Shown: positions 17,634-29,342 of the stretch, piece after piece
Layout: every line of letters starts with the position of its first letter
How positions within the stretch are numbered: position 1 is the stretch's first letter
Source of the DNA: Sideroxydans sp.
GTDB lineage: Bacteria; Pseudomonadota; Gammaproteobacteria; Burkholderiales; Gallionellaceae
Assembly: GCA_029850585.1 (NCBI GenBank)
Contig: JARCRQ010000087.1
Span: 1 to 42,578, forward strand
Length of the DNA: 42,578 bases
Direction: 5' to 3'
Notes under the pieces: generated by a model
Seen by the model: the letters and a program-made list of their open reading frames with translations, nothing else
Database searches by the model: none
Told to the model about the DNA's origin: nothing
Translations under genes and position numbers: made by a program

Positions 17634-18662
17634 TTAAGGCGTTTGTGCGCGATCAGAAACTTGCACGGGCACTTTGGTTTCCATAATCAGTGCGTAGGAC
17701 ACTTTGTCGAACACGCGGAATACAAACGCTTTGCCTGTTTCTTCATCTGGCAACGTGTAATTTTCGCCATCGTGCTTCACTTCTTTACCCTTCGTTAGCA
17801 GTGCTAACACATGACCTTTTTCGATGCCGTCACGCGCACCCTTGTTCAAGGTGATGATGGCATTTTGACCTGCCAAGGTAACACCACTGTAAATCGAAAT
17901 CACCGTCGCCTTGATGTCGGTGCTAGGCGCGCGCGGCACATAGTTCATCGGCTCTTTGGCTTCCTGCACATACAAACGGTCGCCCTTGTTGATTTCTTGC
18001 TTCACTTTGCGCGCCATCAACGTGCTTACTTCGCCAAAATGAATCGCATCAGCCTGACCTAAGTAAATCGCTTCACGCCCCAGTTCTTCACCTGTTTCAG
18101 GGTCTTTGAACATTTTGCCTGGACGCACCAACTGCCATTTGTCACCTTGCGCCTCGGTCAGACCCGCCGCATAGGCTTTTTCATCGCGCCCCAAAATTAC
18201 GCGCCCTTCTTGTAATGCGATAATTTTTGGCGTGTTTTCCCATGAATCATCGCTTAACACCAAAGGTTGCGATAAAAATGGGTCGATGTCTTTGAATGAG
18301 ATGCTGGTAATCGCATCGTGTTGTGACGCACTAGAACGTGCGCGCGGCGAGTATTTGTCCGAACCAGAGTTAGCTGTGTCGCCAGAATTAGCGTCGCCCG
18401 CAATGCTTAAGCTGCCTGAGGCACGATCTAGCATCACGACATCGCCGGGATAAATCCAATGCGGATCTTTGATGCTGACTTTGTTGATATTCCAGATGTT
18501 CGGCCACTTCAATGGGTCTTTATAGAACAAGCCCGAAATGCCCCACAAGGTATCGCCTTTCACCACGATATGACGATCAGGCGCGTCGGAACGAATTTGC
18601 ACCACATCAGCGTGAGCCAAAATGGGCAAAACTAAACAAATCAGCGATATAATCTTACGCAT
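17634..18662 (-). CDS. LysM peptidoglycan-binding protein, exported
   Basis: The 342-residue product begins with a signal peptide (MRKIISLICLVLPILAHA). One LysM domain lies at about residues 31-78 (HIVVKGDTLWGIS ... IYPGDVVML) and binds glycan chains of peptidoglycan. The rest (about 125-335) is a beta-rich region of unknown role; it lacks a recognisable peptidase or transpeptidase motif. Genes of this type commonly sit upstream of dprA in betaproteobacteria. It is first in the minus-strand run to topA and divergent from def, with 100 bases between them. Confidence 0.9.
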   Translation of the reverse strand: MRKIISLICLVLPILAHADVVQIRSDAPDRHIVVKGDTLWGISGLFYKDPLKWPNIWNINKVSIKDPHWIYPGDVVMLDRASGSLSIAGDANSGDTANSGSDKYSPRARSSASQHDAITSISFKDIDPFLSQPLVLSDDSWENTPKIIALQEGRVILGRDEKAYAAGLTEAQGDKWQLVRPGKMFKDPETGEELGREAIYLGQADAIHFGEVSTLMARKVKQEINKGDRLYVQEAKEPMNYVPRAPSTDIKATVISIYSGVTLAGQNAIITLNKGARDGIEKGHVLALLTKGKEVKHDGENYTLPDEETGKAFVFRVFDKVSYALIMETKVPVQVSDRAQTP

Positions 18663-18762
18663 AAGACACCCCAGCAGAAATCAAAAAGAAAACACACAGT
18701 TACTGTGTTGCATTAAATTCTGCATGTAGTTACCTAAATTAGCAAGCAATTCTGGAATTTGT

Positions 18763-19266
18763 ATGGCCTTATTAAAAATTTTGCAATACCCCGATGCGCG
18801 CTTACACAAAGTGGCGCGCCCTGTCGCACAGGTAACGGATGCGACGCGTACTTTGATAAAAAATATGGCAGAAACCATGTATGCCGCGCCAGGCGTAGGC
18901 TTGGCTGCCACGCAAGTGGATGTACATGAGCAGATTTTCATCGCCGATATTTCCGAGTTACACGACGAATTGCGCGTGTTTATTAACCCGAAAATTATCG
19001 CCAGCAGCGGCGCAGAGCAATGTGAAGAAGGCTGCTTGTCTGTGCCTGGCATTTATGAAACGGTGACGCGCTTTGAGAAAGTCACTGTGCAAGCCTTCAA
19101 TGAGCGTGGTGAGCCTTTCACGATTGCGGCGGAGGGGTTTTTAGCGGTGTGTTTGCAGCATGAAATGGATCATTTGCAAGGTCGCGTGTTTGTCGAACAT
19201 TTGTCGCAACTCAAGCAAACGCGTATCCGCGCCAAGTTAAAAAAACAGCAACGCGAAACGCTCTGA
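18763..19266 (+). CDS. def: Peptide deformylase
   Basis: The 167-residue product removes the formyl group from nascent proteins. The three family motifs are complete: GVGLAATQ (44-51), EEGCLSVPG (88-96) and HEMDH (133-137). C91, H133 and H137 are the metal ligands and E134 the general base. It is divergent from the LysM gene and 32 bases upstream of fmt, the usual functional pair for formyl-Met handling. The Shine-Dalgarno is weak. Confidence 0.97.
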   Translation: MALLKILQYPDARLHKVARPVAQVTDATRTLIKNMAETMYAAPGVGLAATQVDVHEQIFIADISELHDELRVFINPKIIASSGAEQCEEGCLSVPGIYETVTRFEKVTVQAFNERGEPFTIAAEGFLAVCLQHEMDHLQGRVFVEHLSQLKQTRIRAKLKKQQRETL

Positions 19267-19298
19267 ATGGCGTACGACCTTAAATTTAGAAAGCCCGC

Positions 19299-20219
19299 GT
19301 GAAAATAATTTTTGCAGGAACGCCACAATTCGCCGCCGATGCTTTGGCGGCGATTTTGTCTGAACACCAAGTGGTTGCGGTGTTGACACAGCCCGATCGC
19401 CCAGCGGGGCGCGGTATGCAGTTGACCGCCAGCCCGGTTAAGCAGTTAGCCTTGCAGCACGGCATACCAGTATTGCAACCGAGCAGCTTAAAAACGCCTG
19501 AGATACAAGCGCAATTAGCTGAGCTGAACGCCGAGGTCATGGTGGTTGCCGCATACGGGCTGATTTTGCCCAAAGCGGTGTTGGACATGCCGCGTTATGG
19601 CTGCTTGAACATCCACGCCTCTTTGTTGCCGCGCTGGCGCGGTGCGGCACCGATACAGCGCGCTATACAGGCGGGCGACGTGGAAACGGGCATTACGATT
19701 ATGCAAATGGATGTGGGCTTGGACACGGGCGCGATGCTGACGCGTCATGTCTGTGCGATTAGCGAGACCGATACCGCGAGCAGCTTGCATGACAAGCTCG
19801 CCGAGCTGGGAGCGATTAGCATCATCGCGGCGTTGCGTGATTTAGCCAGTCTAACGCCCGTCGCGCAAAACGATGCGGATGCGAGCTACGCGGCGAAGTT
19901 ACTCAAAAGCGAATCGCCCATAGATTGGTCGCAGGACGCGCTCACGCTGGCACGCACCGTGCGCGCGTTCAACCCATTTCCCTTGTGCAACTTCAGTTTT
20001 AACGAGGCGATTATTAAAGTTTGGCAAGCCAGCGCGCAGCACGGCACAGGCGTTGCTGGGACAGTTTTGTCGCTCGATAAACTGGGCATCGTCGTGGCGT
20101 GCGGCACAGGCGCGCTGCGCCTAGAAGTGCTGCAACGCCCTGGTGGCAAAGCCCAGCCGTCAGCCCAATTTCTGCAATCTGTTCACATCAAAGTCGGCGA
20201 TATGCTGACGGTAAAATAA
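19299..20219 (+). CDS. fmt: Methionyl-tRNA formyltransferase
   Basis: The 306-residue product formylates initiator Met-tRNA using 10-formyl-tetrahydrofolate. Catalytic N104, H106 and D142 are in place (CLNIHASLLPRWRGAAP and MDVGLDTG), and the C-terminal OB-like tRNA-binding domain is present (about 205-306). The start is GTG at 19299, which gives the conserved MKIIFAGTPQFA opening. It is two bases upstream of rsmB. Confidence 0.97.
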   Translation: MKIIFAGTPQFAADALAAILSEHQVVAVLTQPDRPAGRGMQLTASPVKQLALQHGIPVLQPSSLKTPEIQAQLAELNAEVMVVAAYGLILPKAVLDMPRYGCLNIHASLLPRWRGAAPIQRAIQAGDVETGITIMQMDVGLDTGAMLTRHVCAISETDTASSLHDKLAELGAISIIAALRDLASLTPVAQNDADASYAAKLLKSESPIDWSQDALTLARTVRAFNPFPLCNFSFNEAIIKVWQASAQHGTGVAGTVLSLDKLGIVVACGTGALRLEVLQRPGGKAQPSAQFLQSVHIKVGDMLTVK

Positions 20220-20221
20220 TT

Positions 20222-21496
20222 ATGCAAAATGTCCAACTCGCCGCCGCCCAGATCATCAAACAAGTGATGGTCAATGGGCGCAATTTGAATCAAGTGTTGG
20301 AAAAAGAAATCAATGGCAAGACCGAGTGGTCGGCTTCGCAGCGTGGCGCGATTCAAGATTTAAGTTACGGCACGCTGCGCTTCTACGGTCAGCTCAAAGA
20401 GGTGTTGGAGCTGTTGTTGCACAATCCGTTGACCGACGAGCGGGTTGGTTATTTGCTGTTGGTGACCTTGTATCAGTTGCAATACAGCAAGGCGCAGCAG
20501 CATGTGGTGGTCGATCAGGCGGTGCGCGCGGCACAGACCATACAGCCGCATGTCGGCGGCTTGGTGAATGCGATTCTGCGTAATTTTTTACGTCAGCAAG
20601 CCGAATTATTAAAGCAAGCCGAGCAATCGCTGGAGGCAAAATTTAATCATCCTGCTTGGTGGGTGAAAGAGCTACAAGTCCAATACGGCGCGGCGAGTGA
20701 GGCAATTTTGCAAGCGGGCAACACCCATCCACCGATGACCTTGCGCGTTAATTTAAGTAAAACCAGCATGGCGAAATATCGCGCGCTGTTAGCCGATCAA
20801 GGCATCGCTGCGGAGCAAGTTGGCGCAGCTGCGTTGCAATTAGCGCAGCCCGTGAATGTGGACAAAGTGCCCGAGTTTTTTGCGGGTTTGGTGTCGGTGC
20901 AGGACGCGGGTGCGCAACATGCCGCGCCCTTGCTTGATGTGAAATTTGGTATGCGTGTGTTGGACGCGTGCGCTGCACCGGGTGGCAAAACCGCGCATAT
21001 TTTGGAAACCGCTGATGTGCGTTTAGTTGCGGTGGATAAAGACGGCAAACGTTTGCAGCGCGTGGTGGAAAATTTACAACGCTTGGAGCTGAATGCACGC
21101 TTGTTAGAAGGCGATGCGGCGCAGCCGAATGACTGGTGGGATGGGCAACTGTTCGACCGAATTTTGGCGGATGTGCCGTGCTCTGGCTCTGGCGTGGTGC
21201 GTCGTCATCCCGACATTAAATGGCTGCGCCGCCGTGAAGATTTGGCGGGCTTTGCCGCGCAGCAACTGGCGATTTTGCAAGCCTTATGGCCGACCCTGAA
21301 AGTAGGCGGGCGTTTGTTGTACGCGACCTGCTCGGTGTTTAAGCAAGAAAACGAGGAGGTTATCGCCCAGTTTTTAGCGACCACTAAAAACGTGCAACGC
21401 GTCGCGGTGAGCTTGCCCGAAGGCTCAACGGGGCAGCTCGTGCCGAATGCGCAACACGACGGTTTTTTCTATGCCCTCCTACACAAATCCGCTTAA
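20222..21496 (+). CDS. rsmB: 16S rRNA (cytosine-967-C5)-methyltransferase RsmB
   Basis: The 424-residue product starts at the ATG at 20222; the frame is open further upstream inside fmt, but that is read-through of another frame. The N-terminal NusB-like RNA-binding domain covers about 1-140 and the SAM-dependent m5C methyltransferase domain about 220-424. The SAM loop is LDACAAPGGKTAH. The two catalytic cysteines are C320 (DVPCSGSG) and C370 (ATCSVF), matching the paired cysteines of the family. Its 3' end overlaps the following gene by 26 bases. Confidence 0.96.
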   Translation: MQNVQLAAAQIIKQVMVNGRNLNQVLEKEINGKTEWSASQRGAIQDLSYGTLRFYGQLKEVLELLLHNPLTDERVGYLLLVTLYQLQYSKAQQHVVVDQAVRAAQTIQPHVGGLVNAILRNFLRQQAELLKQAEQSLEAKFNHPAWWVKELQVQYGAASEAILQAGNTHPPMTLRVNLSKTSMAKYRALLADQGIAAEQVGAAALQLAQPVNVDKVPEFFAGLVSVQDAGAQHAAPLLDVKFGMRVLDACAAPGGKTAHILETADVRLVAVDKDGKRLQRVVENLQRLELNARLLEGDAAQPNDWWDGQLFDRILADVPCSGSGVVRRHPDIKWLRRREDLAGFAAQQLAILQALWPTLKVGGRLLYATCSVFKQENEEVIAQFLATTKNVQRVAVSLPEGSTGQLVPNAQHDGFFYALLHKSA

Positions 21497-22058
21497 ATTT
21501 CTTCTTGCCTTGCTGGGGGCGTTGACCTTGCTGGTCAGCAGCGCGTACGCGGATGGCATTAGCGTCAACAACACCGAAATTCGCTTGAATGATGGGGCGT
21601 ATCAGCTGCGTGCTAATTTTTCTATCAATCTCAATTACGCCGTGCAGCAAGCCTTGTCGCATGGCGTGAACATTTATTTTGTCAGCGAATTTAGTGTGAC
21701 GCGCACGCGTTGGTATTGGTTGGATGCCGAGGTCGCACATAGCGCGCAAACCAGCAAGCTGTATTACAACGTGTTGACGCGCCAATATCGCATTTCGCGC
21801 GGTGCGCTGTTTCAAAGTTTTGCCAGCTTAGACGACGCGCTGGCGGCGTTGCAGCGACAAACGTCTAGCCCGATTGCGCCAGAAGTATTGACTAAGCGCG
21901 GCAGCTATGTGGCTAGTGCGCGGCTGCGTTTGGACATCGAGCAACTGCCCAAACTGTTGCAGGTGAATGCCTTGACGGGCAAAGATTGGGACTTGGATTC
22001 GGATAATTATCGTTGGCTGTTAAGCCCCGCCGATATACGTCCGCCAGAGGTGGAATGA
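21471..22058 (+). CDS. DUF4390 exported protein, upstream of ntrY
   Basis: The product is about 195 residues from the ATG at 21471; earlier in-frame codons lie inside rsmB and would put charged residues before the signal. The signal peptide is LKFLLALLGALTLLVSSAYA. The mature part, rich in aromatic and beta-strand sequence (EFSVTRTRWYWLDAE), is typical of DUF4390, a family of unknown function placed between rsmB and ntrY in betaproteobacteria. Its stop overlaps the ntrY start region. Context suggests it works with the NtrY sensor at the cell envelope, but this is inference. Confidence 0.85.
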   Translation: MPSYTNPLKFLLALLGALTLLVSSAYADGISVNNTEIRLNDGAYQLRANFSINLNYAVQQALSHGVNIYFVSEFSVTRTRWYWLDAEVAHSAQTSKLYYNVLTRQYRISRGALFQSFASLDDALAALQRQTSSPIAPEVLTKRGSYVASARLRLDIEQLPKLLQVNALTGKDWDLDSDNYRWLLSPADIRPPEVE

Positions 22059-24172
22059 TGAAGTACCTGATTTTATTGAGCGTTATTTTAGGTTCGAGCT
22101 TGCTGTATTTGCTGTCGAGCAGCAGTGCCAATACGCATATTTTCTCCAGCAACTATTACACTTTGCTGGTACTGACAGGCTCGCTGGCAGTGGCGTTGGT
22201 GGGCTTGGTCGGCTACCAGTTTTGGCGACTGCGCAGCAAAATTAAAAACCAAGTTTTTGGCGCGCGCTTGAGCTTGCGTCTGACCTTGTTTTTTATTGGT
22301 ATTGCGGTGTTGCCAGGTATTTTAGTGTACGCAGTGTCGGTGGATTTTTTGGGTAAAAGTATCGAGTCGTGGTTTGACGTGCGCGTTGAAAAAGCCTTGG
22401 AAGGCGGCTTAAATTTGGGCAAATCTAGCTTGGATAACAGCCTCAAAATTTTGACAAAAAAGACGCGCTTTATCGCGCTGCTGGTCGCCGAAAAATCGCC
22501 AGAAAGTTTCGCGCAGGATGTGCAGCATTTACTCGTCGAGGGTGAATATCTGCAAGTCACCTTGTTCACTAGCCACGGGCGCGTATTGGTCTCGGCGAGC
22601 CAAGACCAAATGCCCGCTGCGACCGCCTTAGACGCGGATACCTTGGCGGCCGTTTTGAGTACAGGCGAAGCTGCCAGCATCGAGAGCGGTGCGCAGATGA
22701 GCTTGCGCGCGCAGGCGTTGGTACGCCCCAGTACCGCACCCGATACGCGCTACATTTTGCAATTTACCCAAGCGGTCGCGCCACAAATTCAAGCCGATGC
22801 CGAAACCGTGCAAGCGGTGTATGGCGACTATCAAGCTTTGGTGTTGTCGCGCATGGGCTTGAAGCGTTTGTATGGCATCACGTTGACTTTATCGTTGTTG
22901 GTGGTGTTGCTCACGGCGGTGTCGGCGGCATTTTTTATCAGCGAAAAAATCGGCGCATCATTGGAGTCCTTAGCGGCGGGCACGCGCGCAGTCGCACAAG
23001 GTGATTTTACGGGGCAATATCCAGTGCGCAGCGGCGACGAATTGGGCGCGCTGACGGGGCTGTTTAATCAGATGACGCGGCAATTATTGGATGCCAAAAA
23101 TGCCAGCGAAGCGCAGCAGCTGCAAGTGGAAAATACCAAGGGTTATTTGGAAAGTGTGCTGACGCATTTGTCGTCGGGCGTAATCGGTTTGGACGAGACT
23201 TTTCATGTGCGCTCGGCGAACACCAGTGCGGCGCAAATTCTGGGCATTCCGCTGTTTGATATGCAGCAACTTTCCCTATACGACTTGGCCGAAAAATACA
23301 GTTTACTCAACTCGTTTTGTCAGACCATACGCAATTCTTTTGCGAGCACTGGCAATCTGGAATGGCAGCATCAAATGGAGCGATTGAGTAAACAAGGCAA
23401 TCAGATTTTATTGATGCGCGGTACGCAATTGCCCAAGGCGAGCGGTGGCGGTTATGTGGTGGTGTTTGATGACATTAGTCATTTGCTGCAAGCCGAGCGG
23501 CAAGCGGCGTGGGGCGAAGTGGCGCGGCGTTTAGCGCATGAAATTAAAAACCCGCTTACGCCGATTCAGCTGTTTGCCGAACGCTTGCAATACAAGCTCG
23601 CGCCGAGCTTAACGGGTGCCGATGCCGCGCTGTTGCAGCGCGCCACGCAGACGATTGTGGGGCAAGTTGCCGCGCTGAAAAATATGGTGAGTGATTTTGC
23701 CAACTATGCGCGCGGTCCCGCGCTGAAATTAGTGCCGCTCAATTTGCATCAGTTAATTAAAGAAGCGGCGAGTTTGTACGAGGTGTCAGGGCAAGAGGTG
23801 CGTCTGCACTTAAATGCCACGCATAAGTGGGTGAATGGCGATGAAACGCGCTTGCGCCAAGTGCTGCATAATTTGCTGAAGAATGCCCAAGATGCTTTAC
23901 AAGAAACAGCTTTGCCGTTCATCACCTTAAGCACGGAGTCGCACGCAGGGCAACTGATTTTGCGCGTCAAGGACAACGGTTTGGGCTTTGCGCCGCAAGT
24001 GTTGGCGCGCGCATTCGAGCCATACATGACCACCAAAACTAAAGGTACGGGATTGGGTTTGGCGATTGTGAAAAAAATTGTAGAAGAGCATGGCGGGCAT
24101 ATCAGCCTAGAAAATGAGCAAGCAGGTGGCGCGTGTGTCACGCTCAGCCTGCCTTGCATGACGGAGGCGTAA
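22058..24172 (+). CDS. ntrY: NtrY-type membrane sensor histidine kinase
   Basis: The product is about 704 residues. ATGs at 22055 and 22058 are adjacent; AGAGG (22046-22050) is better spaced from the second. About three membrane segments near the N terminus and one near residues 270-290 enclose an extracytoplasmic sensor region. HAMP (SLAAGTRAVAQGDF), PAS (about 370-470), HisKA with phospho-acceptor H494 (ARRLAHEIKNPLTPIQL) and a full HATPase domain with DNGLGFA and GTGLGLAIVKKIVEEHGG follow. It autophosphorylates and passes phosphate to NtrX, whose start overlaps this stop by one base. The signal sensed is unknown; NtrY/NtrX systems have been tied to nitrogen and redox control. Confidence 0.92.
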   Translation: MKYLILLSVILGSSLLYLLSSSSANTHIFSSNYYTLLVLTGSLAVALVGLVGYQFWRLRSKIKNQVFGARLSLRLTLFFIGIAVLPGILVYAVSVDFLGKSIESWFDVRVEKALEGGLNLGKSSLDNSLKILTKKTRFIALLVAEKSPESFAQDVQHLLVEGEYLQVTLFTSHGRVLVSASQDQMPAATALDADTLAAVLSTGEAASIESGAQMSLRAQALVRPSTAPDTRYILQFTQAVAPQIQADAETVQAVYGDYQALVLSRMGLKRLYGITLTLSLLVVLLTAVSAAFFISEKIGASLESLAAGTRAVAQGDFTGQYPVRSGDELGALTGLFNQMTRQLLDAKNASEAQQLQVENTKGYLESVLTHLSSGVIGLDETFHVRSANTSAAQILGIPLFDMQQLSLYDLAEKYSLLNSFCQTIRNSFASTGNLEWQHQMERLSKQGNQILLMRGTQLPKASGGGYVVVFDDISHLLQAERQAAWGEVARRLAHEIKNPLTPIQLFAERLQYKLAPSLTGADAALLQRATQTIVGQVAALKNMVSDFANYARGPALKLVPLNLHQLIKEAASLYEVSGQEVRLHLNATHKWVNGDETRLRQVLHNLLKNAQDALQETALPFITLSTESHAGQLILRVKDNGLGFAPQVLARAFEPYMTTKTKGTGLGLAIVKKIVEEHGGHISLENEQAGGACVTLSLPCMTEA

Positions 24173-24819
24173 TGGCACAAAAACAAATTTTAGTGGTTGA
24201 TGATGAGGTAGGCATACGCGAATTATTGGCAGAAATTTTGGCGGACGAAGGCTATCAAGTGCAGCTCGCGGAGAACGCCGCACAAGCGCGTGAATACCGC
24301 CATCAGCACGAACCCGATTTAGTTCTACTGGATATTTGGATGCCCGATACCGACGGCGTGAGCTTGCTGAAAGAATGGGCGGAGCAGGATTTGCTGACCA
24401 TGCCTGTGGTGATGATGTCGGGTCACGGCACGATAGAAAACGCAGTGGAAGCGACGCGCATCGGCGCGGTAGATTTTTTAGAAAAGCCGATTGGGCTGCA
24501 AAAATTATTGAGCACCGTGGCACAGGCGATTAGCACGGGTTTACCCATTATTGAGCCGCCGCCCGTACCTGTAGAGCATCATTTAATCGTAGATATGGGT
24601 GACAACAAAAAAGACTATATCGTGCCGCTAGACGTGCCGCTGCGCCAAGCGCGCGACCACTTCGATGCGATTTATTTGCAATATCATCTGGAAAAAGAGG
24701 ATGAAAATATGACTCACGTCGCCGAGAAGATCGGCATAGAACGTACCCATTTGTACCGAAAATTGAAACAATTAGGTATTAAATTAAGCAAGAAGACGCA
24801 TTCTGAGTCGGCGCAGTAA
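24172..24819 (+). CDS. ntrX: NtrX-like response regulator lacking the AAA+ domain (receiver plus Fis-type HTH)
   Basis: The 215-residue product has a complete receiver domain (1-120) with D10, D11, phospho-acceptor D54, S83 and K105. After a short linker it goes straight to the NtrX-type tail PLRQARDHFDAIYLQYHL and a Fis-type helix-turn-helix (about 178-203, ending RTHLYRKLKQLGI). The roughly 240-residue AAA+ sigma-54 activator domain with its GAFTGA loop, usual in NtrX, is absent without any visible frameshift. It should bind DNA but cannot remodel sigma-54 polymerase. The TAATG overlap with ntrY shows coupling. The family name rests on context and tail similarity. Confidence 0.88.
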   Translation: MAQKQILVVDDEVGIRELLAEILADEGYQVQLAENAAQAREYRHQHEPDLVLLDIWMPDTDGVSLLKEWAEQDLLTMPVVMMSGHGTIENAVEATRIGAVDFLEKPIGLQKLLSTVAQAISTGLPIIEPPPVPVEHHLIVDMGDNKKDYIVPLDVPLRQARDHFDAIYLQYHLEKEDENMTHVAEKIGIERTHLYRKLKQLGIKLSKKTHSESAQ

Positions 24820-24851
24820 GCCCCCGCGTGTTGCCCAATTTATTTACACGG

Positions 24852-24880
24852 TTGCCCCCGCAGACTTGCTGCGGCATAAT
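24852..24880 (+). promoter_or_regulatory. Possible sigma-70 promoter for tkt
   Basis: TTGCCC at 24852-24857 and CATAAT at 24875-24880 are separated by 17 bases, a fair -35/-10 pair, about 60 bases before the tkt start. A better -10 alone (TATAAT, 24898-24903) has no good -35 at 16-18 bases. This is a weak call from pattern. Confidence 0.35.
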
Positions 24881-24940
24881 CCTGCGTTTGCAATCTTTAT
24901 AATTCAACCGTCCCACAAGGATGCTTAGGAGGAAGTTCGT

Positions 24941-28023
<3,083 letters not shown>

Positions 28024-28030
28024 AGGCTGA

Positions 28031-28094
28031 AAGTGGGAAGTGGAACGACAGGTCGGTGGGAAACCCGCTACACCGTTGTTCCGACTTCCCACTT
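28031..28094 (+). other. Large hairpin in the gap-pgk intergenic region
   Basis: AAGTGGGAAGT then GGAAC (28031-28046) pairs with GTTCC, one unpaired G, then ACTTCCCACTT (28078-28094): 16 pairs with a single bulge. An inner GGG-AAA-CCC stem is nested. It fills most of the 108-base gap; no T-run follows. An mRNA processing or protective stem inside a glycolytic operon is the most likely role; a mobile repeat is also possible. Confidence 0.5.
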
Positions 28095-28131
28095 ACGACT
28101 TTCAACTTACCAAATAATTAAGGAATAAAAA

Positions 28132-29328
28132 ATGGCTGTAATTAAGATGACTGATTTGGATCTCAAGGGCAAGCGTGTCCTGATTCGTTCAGATTTGAAT
28201 GTGCCGGTTAAAGACGGCAAAGTAACTTCGGATGCGCGTATTACGGCATCAATGGCAACCATTAACGCAGCCGTTAAGGCTGGTGCAAAAGTGATGGTTA
28301 CTTCACATTTGGGTCGTCCCGAAGAAGGCGTTTATTCAGAAGAAAACTCACTCAAACCTGTTGCGCATGTCGTAGCAGACAAATTAGGCAAGCCAGTGCG
28401 TTTGGTCAAAGACTGGACGAATGGCGGATTTTCAGTGGCGGATGGCGAAGTAGTGTTGTTGGAAAACTGCCGCTTCAACGTGGGCGAAAAGAAAAGCACT
28501 GACGAGTTGGCAAAAAAATACGCAGCGTTGTGCGATGTGTTCGTCATGGACGCATTCGGTACCGCGCATCGCGCCGAAGCCTCAACGCATGGCGTGGCAA
28601 AATTTGCACCAGTGGCGGCGGCGGGTGTGTTGTTGGTAGAAGAACTCGACGCACTGACTAAAGCGTTGTTGAGCCCAGCACGTCCGATGGTAGCGATTGT
28701 GGGCGGTTCTAAAGTGTCAACCAAATTGACCGTATTAGAATCGTTGTCAGAAAAATGCGAGCAATTAGTGGTGGGCGGCGGGATTGCCAACACCTTCTTG
28801 AAAGCGACCCATCACCCAGTCGGCAAATCGTTGTGTGAGAACGACCTCGTGCCAACGGCACAGGCTTTGATCGCTAAGATGACCGCTCGCGGCGCGATTA
28901 TTCCAATCGCAACGGATGTGGTCGTCGGTACGGCTGCGCCGTTCTTGCCAGGCAATGAAAATACCCCAGCGATTTTGAAAGACGCAAAAGACGTAGCGGA
29001 TGACGAAATGATTTTCGATATTGGCCCTAAGTCCGCACAAGAAATCGCTGACATCATTATGAATGCGGGTACGGTGGTGTGGAATGGTCCTGTTGGCGTG
29101 TTTGAATACGACCAATTTGGCGAAGGCACGAAAACCATTGCAATGGCGATTGCCAACACCAAAGCGTTTACTTTGGCGGGCGGCGGCGACACCATCGCGG
29201 CAATTCAAAAGTACAACATCTACGATAAAATTTCTTACATCTCCACCGCTGGTGGCGCATTTTTGGAATTCTTAGAAGGCAAAACTTTGCCAGCGGTCGA
29301 AATTCTCGAACAACGTGCCAATCAATAA
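28132..29328 (+). CDS. pgk: Phosphoglycerate kinase
   Basis: The 398-residue product interconverts 1,3-bisphosphoglycerate and 3-phosphoglycerate with [15 protein letters not shown] (about 19-30), SHLGRP (about 58-63), the GSKVSTKL block (about 192-199) and the C-terminal GGGDTIAAI nucleotide-binding loop (about 350) are intact. AAGGA lies 8 bases before the ATG. pyk follows after 14 bases. Confidence 0.98.
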   Translation: MAVIKMTDLDLKGKRVLIRSDLNVPVKDGKVTSDARITASMATINAAVKAGAKVMVTSHLGRPEEGVYSEENSLKPVAHVVADKLGKPVRLVKDWTNGGFSVADGEVVLLENCRFNVGEKKSTDELAKKYAALCDVFVMDAFGTAHRAEASTHGVAKFAPVAAAGVLLVEELDALTKALLSPARPMVAIVGGSKVSTKLTVLESLSEKCEQLVVGGGIANTFLKATHHPVGKSLCENDLVPTAQALIAKMTARGAIIPIATDVVVGTAAPFLPGNENTPAILKDAKDVADDEMIFDIGPKSAQEIADIIMNAGTVVWNGPVGVFEYDQFGEGTKTIAMAIANTKAFTLAGGGDTIAAIQKYNIYDKISYISTAGGAFLEFLEGKTLPAVEILEQRANQ

Positions 29329-29342
29329 TTAGAAAGACTCAC

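Noticed and set aside
20099-20221. Upstream extension of rsmB into fmt
   Set aside because: It reads fmt codons in another frame; the family N terminus begins at the ATG at 20222.
24820-24940. Possible terminator between ntrX and tkt
   Set aside because: Only GC-rich runs are seen, with no stem of useful length followed by T residues.
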